Positions 59,241 through 64,000 of a stretch of DNA of 64,000 nucleotides are shown piece after piece. This DNA is from Puccinellia tenuiflora. Its lineage: Eukaryota; Streptophyta; Magnoliopsida; Poales; Poaceae. A model generated the notes under the pieces. It had not been told where the DNA came from and made no database searches. It saw only the letters and a list, made by a program, of their open reading frames with translations. Position 1 is the stretch's first letter; each line of letters starts with the position of its first letter. The stretch lies in contig QRDG01001525.1 of the NCBI GenBank assembly GCA_012064385.1, positions 1,426,001 to 1,490,000 on the forward strand, written 5' to 3'. The translations under genes were made by a program, and so were the position numbers.

Positions 59241-61061
59241 AGTGATATACAAGTTATAAGTATTCAAGTCCAAATTGCAATTGTGGCGGTTTCGATAAGT
59301 ATTTGATACTCATTCTGTTTTATGAAAACAGAACCTGCTGCTTGAGATTTGCATAAAGGATATGGGAAAGACGTTGCGTAATAGTGGCAATCAAGGAGTT
59401 GATGCTGCAACGATCTGTCTCTACATTTATCGTTTTGATTAGAGAATTTGAATAAGTTTTGTAATCGAACTAAGTGTGATTTTGATTAGTGTGTCTTGCT
59501 TATGTGAGACGGTTATTCATGTTAAAGACAATGGTTGTTCTATTTCATGAGTAATTCTTTTTGGAAATCACAAGTTTCGATTATAAGTGTATTATTCTTA
59601 TTATAATCTAGATGATAATTGGTTGAACATTTATAAATAAGAGACATACTAAAGATATCCAAAACTTAATAATGACAATTGTTTTTAGTCGTGCTAAAGA
59701 TTGAATAAACATTTTGACGTTTTATCAATGCGCCTTATTGAAGGAGTATGACTAAAATGCCACCCTTTGGAAGTGTGTCATGAGTTGCCGAAAATAAAAC
59801 ACAAGTGTTGGTTGTATTTTTAGCAACTGTTAGATGTCATTATTTTGTGCACTCCTCATGAATGATATGAGTAAATAGATGTATTTGTTCAAGTTCTGAT
59901 ATTTGATGAGATCAAATAAAATTTTGGAGTTTGGATATTAAGTTAACAAGAAAATTGAGTCTTTTTGATTTGATCAAAGAGATGAAATATTTGAGTTATA
60001 GGTAGTATGTGGACTTCTGACAAGTGCTTATCACAAATACAATGTTTAGAATATTTCAAAGGCGTTTTATATGTCCTAAGATATTGTAATCCACACTATT
60101 TGATATTGTGTGGTCTCAAAGAAGGGTTTACTTAGGGTTTAATAATAACATTAGATTTATTTGATAAACACTCTGTTTTTAAAAATAAGGGTCTATGTAT
60201 GATTTGCATATATTTTTCATATGAGTTATGAGAAAAGAGGTTTCAATGATTATGAGATAATTAGAGCCTATTGCGAATAATGTTTGTAGTTTGTAGTATA
60301 TTCGGTAAGTGTGACTATGAAAAGAATTACACAATATGGACTAAAAGGGGCAAACCAATTGTTGGTTGTGCTAAGTGTTTTAGTAGTTTATCGATGAAAA
60401 GGTTCTCATGATAAAAGACTTGCTGGAATAAATGGAAAAGCTAAAAACCTTGCTGTTTATGTATCACGTGGCACATATGTAAAGTGCTATGTTGGTTAAA
60501 CTTGACACATGAAGGAATAAATGATGTGTGATCATGAATTTGGTTAGCTTGTCTAAAGAAAAGTAGGATTCAAGAATATTAAATTTTGTCAGGTTACAAA
60601 GTAATAGTCATGATTTACTTGTCATGTTTGAGAACAAGACATACCTACTAAACTACAAAGAAGAAATAGAAGCCGGAAGAAATAGAAGCCTTAAATACGA
60701 AAATGACTAAGAGTCATCCTATGTTAAGTTTAAATCACAAAGTAATTGTTACTTGTTTTTGTGTGAAAGTAGTGTTTCACATATTTATTCCTCAAAAGGG
60801 GTTTTGTAGAGAATAAATAAACTTAAAGCTAGCAAAGTACTAGCGTTTCGTACATGAGTTCTCGAATTTTAAAAGTTAATTAAGAATTTTGGAGGTGTCC
60901 AAAATATCGAGAAAATACACGAGTGTGATCTAATTAAGATATGTGGCGACATATGTTAAGTTAGAGAAGAAACTATTTTCCATGATCAAAATATGTGGTG
61001 ACATATGTTTGAGTGGGGAGCTAGTTAATCATGGTCAAATATAGAGATAACATATTTCTGA
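59241..61061. other. AT-rich decayed element H interior
   Basis: No open frame of 60 or more codons, no conserved pol motif. Probably the remainder of H's interior after heavy deletion and mutation, but I could not align it to a known domain. Confidence 0.5.
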
Positions 61062-61062
61062 N
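61062..61062. other. Unknown base N at a sequence-type switch
   Basis: The only N in the window. AT-rich H-like DNA on the left changes at once to a LINE RT fragment on the right, so this may be a read or contig join. Confidence 0.8.
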
Positions 61063-61457
61063 GGAAGATAAGGGACAATTACCAAACCATATGTCCTCCT
61101 AAAATTTAATTGATCTACCATTACCTACCTTCCACCTATATCCAAACTTCACTACTTTTGCAGCCCACATCACACCCTTCCAGAAAGTAGAAGGTTGTAA
61201 ATCATGGCAGCATAGTACATTCGGATTTCTTGTAATATACTTAGCATCTACCACTTTCCTCTACAGAGTACCCTCTTCCTGTATATATCTTCTAATCCAA
61301 GAACCTATCAAACTCAGATTTAGATCCTGTAAGTTAGGGATGCCTACACCAAATTCCTTCTTCATGCACACTGACTGCCAGTTTGCAAGATGAATCTTGT
61401 GATTTCCTTCCTCATCATCCCAAAGGCAATTTGCTAACTGTATTCGCGTTTTCAGTG
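61063..61457 (-). pseudogene. LINE reverse-transcriptase C-terminal fragment
   Basis: Minus-strand frame: QLANCLWDDEEGNHKIHLAN, then WQSVCMKKEFGVGIPNLQDL, SLIGSWIRRYIQEEG, KVVDAKYITRNPN, PSTFWKGVMWAAKV, GYRWKVGNG. These are the block order of plant LINE RT just after the catalytic domain. Two TAG codons replace Trp (TGG) in TLWRK and KFWED. No ends or TSD. Confidence 0.82.
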
Positions 61458-61619
61458 GCCTGTACTACCGATTTTACAGTTTGCGATTTACAGGGTCTGT
61501 TGCTCTAACAGCATCTGTAGCAGCACTAGCTTCTGTGGAGATCGATCCTGTGCGATCGATCGCTCCATGTCAGTGAGTGTTGATACGCGCACAAGAACAC
61601 CATGCCCTTTTCTCTTGTC
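61458..61619. other. Short unassigned stretch
   Basis: Non-coding, with GATCGATC runs; nothing recognised. Confidence 0.5.
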
Positions 61620-61940
61620 TCCTTGAACCTGAAGTAAGGCGGGCTTACGCCGGCCTGAACATATATTAACCAAACAAACCAGTGATTACATTGTTCATTA
61701 CAAGGTTTCAGAGGACAGCGGGGATATAATTACATTAGATCAAGGGGGTCAAATCTGTTGCATCAGGATATTAGCGAGGCGGAGTAGGTAGCAGAGGGGT
61801 GCAGCGGTTTGGCCAAAGGCCTCACTACAGCGGAGCCTTCGTTGGTAGCGTTGAAGACGAAGGCGTTTCGTCGCTTCCAGATGTTCCATGCAATCGGGAA
61901 CTCGGTTCGTGCCGCCGCGAGAGCGACGTACGGCACATTT
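61620..61940 (-). pseudogene. LINE ORF2 3' end and 3' UTR fragment
   Basis: The minus-strand frame AARTEFPIAWNIWKRRNAFV ends with a TGA at 61763-61765. The WNIWKRRN motif is typical of the last part (zf-RVT region) of plant LINE ORF2. The following 140 bp would be 3' UTR. Confidence 0.65.
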
Positions 61941-63083
61941 CCGCTTTGTTCTGGAGATCGATCGACTGAAGGCGAGACGAGGTGCAGCAGCAGCCAGCGG
62001 ATGGATGTGACGCGCGTGCGTGCTCTTAACTAAAATATGCATATCTGCGCGCGGCCGCTGCCAGGTGCGCATTGTTGCGGCCAGATTGCTAGCAGCATAT
62101 TCTTGTGCTGCCAAACAAATCTTCCTCTGTACGTACTTTCAAAAGGTTTAGAGATAGAGATGTTTGTTCGGCCAAATCTTCCTTTGTACTTTCAAAGCTA
62201 GCTAGCGATCGGAACGTGACCTGCTAGCTAGCCAAAGGCTCTGCTTTCCACTGCCATGCCATGTCAAGTGTGCGTGGGAGCTTTCCCAATTAGCATGGTA
62301 GATATGCCCCAGATACGATCGTACGATACGAGAGTGGCAAAGCATTTTTGGTGTGCAGGCAGCCACCGCACTGCATGTTGAGCCTTTGGGCGTGTGGCAC
62401 GGACATGATCGATCGATGGATCCCTATCGGGAACTGCATGTACTTGTGGCTCCCCAAATGGGCAGGGAATAGATAAGGCCCCGCACCAAAAGCAAATCAC
62501 AGCAGCTAGGCGAGCATCGACCCTGGCATCGTATCGTATCCCTTGATCTCGATCGTCTCTTGATCCCCAGTGGACGGACGGACGGACGATCGCATATCTG
62601 CCATGGGATTATGCTGGCCTGCATATATATCCTGTCTTTCGATCTATCCATGGATAGGCACAAATGATCAGATCGGTCAGCCAAAGGCAGCAGCAACAGT
62701 AACACCTTTGGGTGCAATGCATTGCACGTGTGACTGAGATCCTGCAGCCCAAATCTTCTTGGGCGGAAAAGCTCTTTTTGAAGATTTGGTTCCTCGATCG
62801 ATCGCGACCAAATTCTCGATCGATCGTCAAGTGGCCCGGTCGGGATTGTGCCTAGATGCATCCCGAACTCATCTAGATGGATAGATGCCGGGTCGATCCA
62901 ACAGCAAGCACATTGCATATTGATCAATCAAAGCATGCATGAAGGAGCATGCAGGGCTAGAGGAAGCTAGCTTTTGACGAGACGGCCTTATCGGCATCGA
63001 TCGATCGGGTGTTTGATCCGGATCAATCATGCGCGAACAAGGTTGATGACTTACTTATTGACTTGATGTCAGGGAATACTTGT
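61941..63083. other. Unassigned low-repeat stretch rich in GATC
   Basis: Contains many GATCGATC tetramer runs and no credible gene. A 167-codon open stretch on the minus strand (62424-62927) has no domain, odd composition and overlapping simple repeats, and is left out. Confidence 0.5.
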
Positions 63084-63100
63084 CACTAGTGGAGAAAGAG

Positions 63101-63213
63101 CCTTTTGTCCCGGCTTGTTAGGCCCTCTAGTCCCGAATCTGCACCTAGACCTGCGGAATCGGGACTAGAGCCCCCCCTCTAGTCTCGGGTCAGTTACGAC
63201 CCGGGACAAAAGG
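63101..63213. repeat. Nested foldback in CACTA end
   Basis: Outer arms CCTTTTGTCCCGG (63101-63113) and CCGGGACAAAAGG (63201-63213) are perfect complements. Inner arms CTCTAGTCCCGA (63125-63136) and TCGGGACTAGAG (63159-63170) are also complements. Together they could form a hairpin of about 113 bp. Confidence 0.85.
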
Positions 63214-63478
63214 GTCCCTCACGTGGCCGGTGCCTCGGCGCGTGGTCGAGAACCTTTAGTCTCGGTTCTTAATACGGCCCGGGACTAGAGATGTCCCCAC
63301 CTGGTAGCCTCTTGCTCTGGTTTTTTTGTATTTCCGTCTTATTGCATATTTAAAATTATGATCAATCTTACAAAATATGTTGTTAATTAATTACAATTCA
63401 GAAAAATACATATAGCATATCAAAATGTTCATAAAAGAAATATCTATCTAATAAAAATATACTTTATTCTTTATACAT

Positions 63479-63735
63479 AGAGCCCGTCTATTCGATTACA
63501 TATCACACGGGACTAGAGCCCGTCTATTCGATTACATGGAGGTCATAACTAGGACTAGAGCCCCGTCTACTCGATTACATATCACAACCGGGACTAGAGC
63601 CCGTCTATTCGATTACATGGAGATCACAACCGAGACTAGAGCCCCGTCTACTCGATTACATATCACAACCGAGACTAGAACCCATCTATTCGATTACATG
63701 GAGGTCACAACCGGGACTAAAGCTCCGTCTACTGG
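63479..63735. repeat. CACTA subterminal repeats
   Basis: GACTAGAGCCCGTCTATTCG / GATTACAT units of about 31 bp, in alternating pairs ending CATGGAGGTCAC or CATATCACAACC, so the higher-order period is about 62 bp. At least seven units. Confidence 0.85.
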
Positions 63736-64000
63736 GTGTTATTGTATTTTCCCTCAGAGTTTATGATGTGGTCTACCAAAAATCCCGCAATTTCCTCTTG
63801 AAGCGCTATAAAGCGCTCCTTTGGTTACAGTTTCCTCCGCATTTCATCCAACTATAAAAGAAGGAGATCAATATGAATATCAATCATCATAACAATAATT
63901 ATGAATGATACTCAACAATGGTAATAAAATAAAATTGTGAATATATTTGTTCACGTACCTCTATAAATTTCGATGCGTTCCGCTCACTGACCTCCTGGCG

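Larger units (their letters stand above)
63084..64000 (+). mobile_element. CACTA transposon, 5' end (runs off the window)
   Basis: Starts CACTAGTGGAGAAAGAGCC, a CACTA (En/Spm) terminus, with TGT before it (possible 3-bp TSD). It has a strong foldback at 63101-63213 and about 31-bp subterminal direct repeats further in, both usual for Triticeae CACTA ends. The transposase region and the other end are beyond the window. Confidence 0.85.

Noticed and set aside
62424..62927. 167-codon open stretch on the minus strand
   Set aside because: No domain, composition driven by GATC-rich DNA, no supporting context; most likely chance.
63479..63735. Regular direct repeats at first sight like a CRISPR array
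   Set aside because: The units join without unique spacers and lie in a CACTA terminus in a plant genome.

Overview
The window is nuclear DNA of a large-genome grass, most likely a Triticeae (wheat, Aegilops, rye or barley group). I infer this from a plant P4-ATPase gene with GT-AG introns, a Stowaway MITE, a BARE/Angela-type copia LTR, Sabrina/Athila-like gypsy elements with a tRNA-Asp primer site, Tat-lineage gypsy elements carrying an antisense extra ORF, and a CACTA end. Nothing in it is bacterial.

Layout. (1) 1-7100: the 3' ten exons of a phospholipid-flippase gene on the + strand; the N-terminus lies before the window. It has a 161-bp Stowaway MITE in an intron and a short 5'-truncated non-LTR insert with an 18-bp target duplication just past the stop. 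(2) 7540-8875: two abutting LTR-like pieces. (3) 8876-40957: a nested stack. Element A (Ty3/gypsy, chromovirus-like, minus strand) has its 5' LTR split by element B (Athila/Sabrina-like, 14645-39973, TSD GAAAT). B is in turn split by element D (Tat-type gypsy, 18032-33885, TSD AGTTT) and by S, a small non-autonomous LTR element (35222-37884, TSD GGACT/AGACT). (4) 41272-53429: gypsy element C, interrupted by a solo-like LTR (I) and then by a second Sabrina-like element (B2). B2 is cut off and joined to the 3' half of a second Tat-type element (E). (5) 53430-59240: fragment F with its LTR, copia gag fragment G, and the copia LTR, leader and gag of H inserted into G. (6) 59241-63083: AT-rich decayed DNA, one unknown base at 61062, two minus-strand LINE pieces, and unassigned DNA. 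(7) 63084-64000: the 5' end of a CACTA transposon with a foldback and subterminal repeats; it runs off the window.

The flippase is the only host gene I can support, and nearly everything else is retroelement DNA in several layers. The three nested insertions in the main stack were resolved by matching LTR ends and target-site duplications, so the order is firm: A first, then B into A, then D and S into B.

The most unusual points are these. D carries a 3.3-kb internal tandem duplication (partial LTR + PBS + gag + PR + start of RT) with a 6-bp microhomology junction, and shared LTR variants suggest it arose after insertion. D and E both carry a spliced antisense ORF. D's pol has lost its second RNase H. 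B and B2 share an acidic protein of unknown function and have no pol. Three LTRs (A, S, I) carry the C-terminal coding tail of pol.
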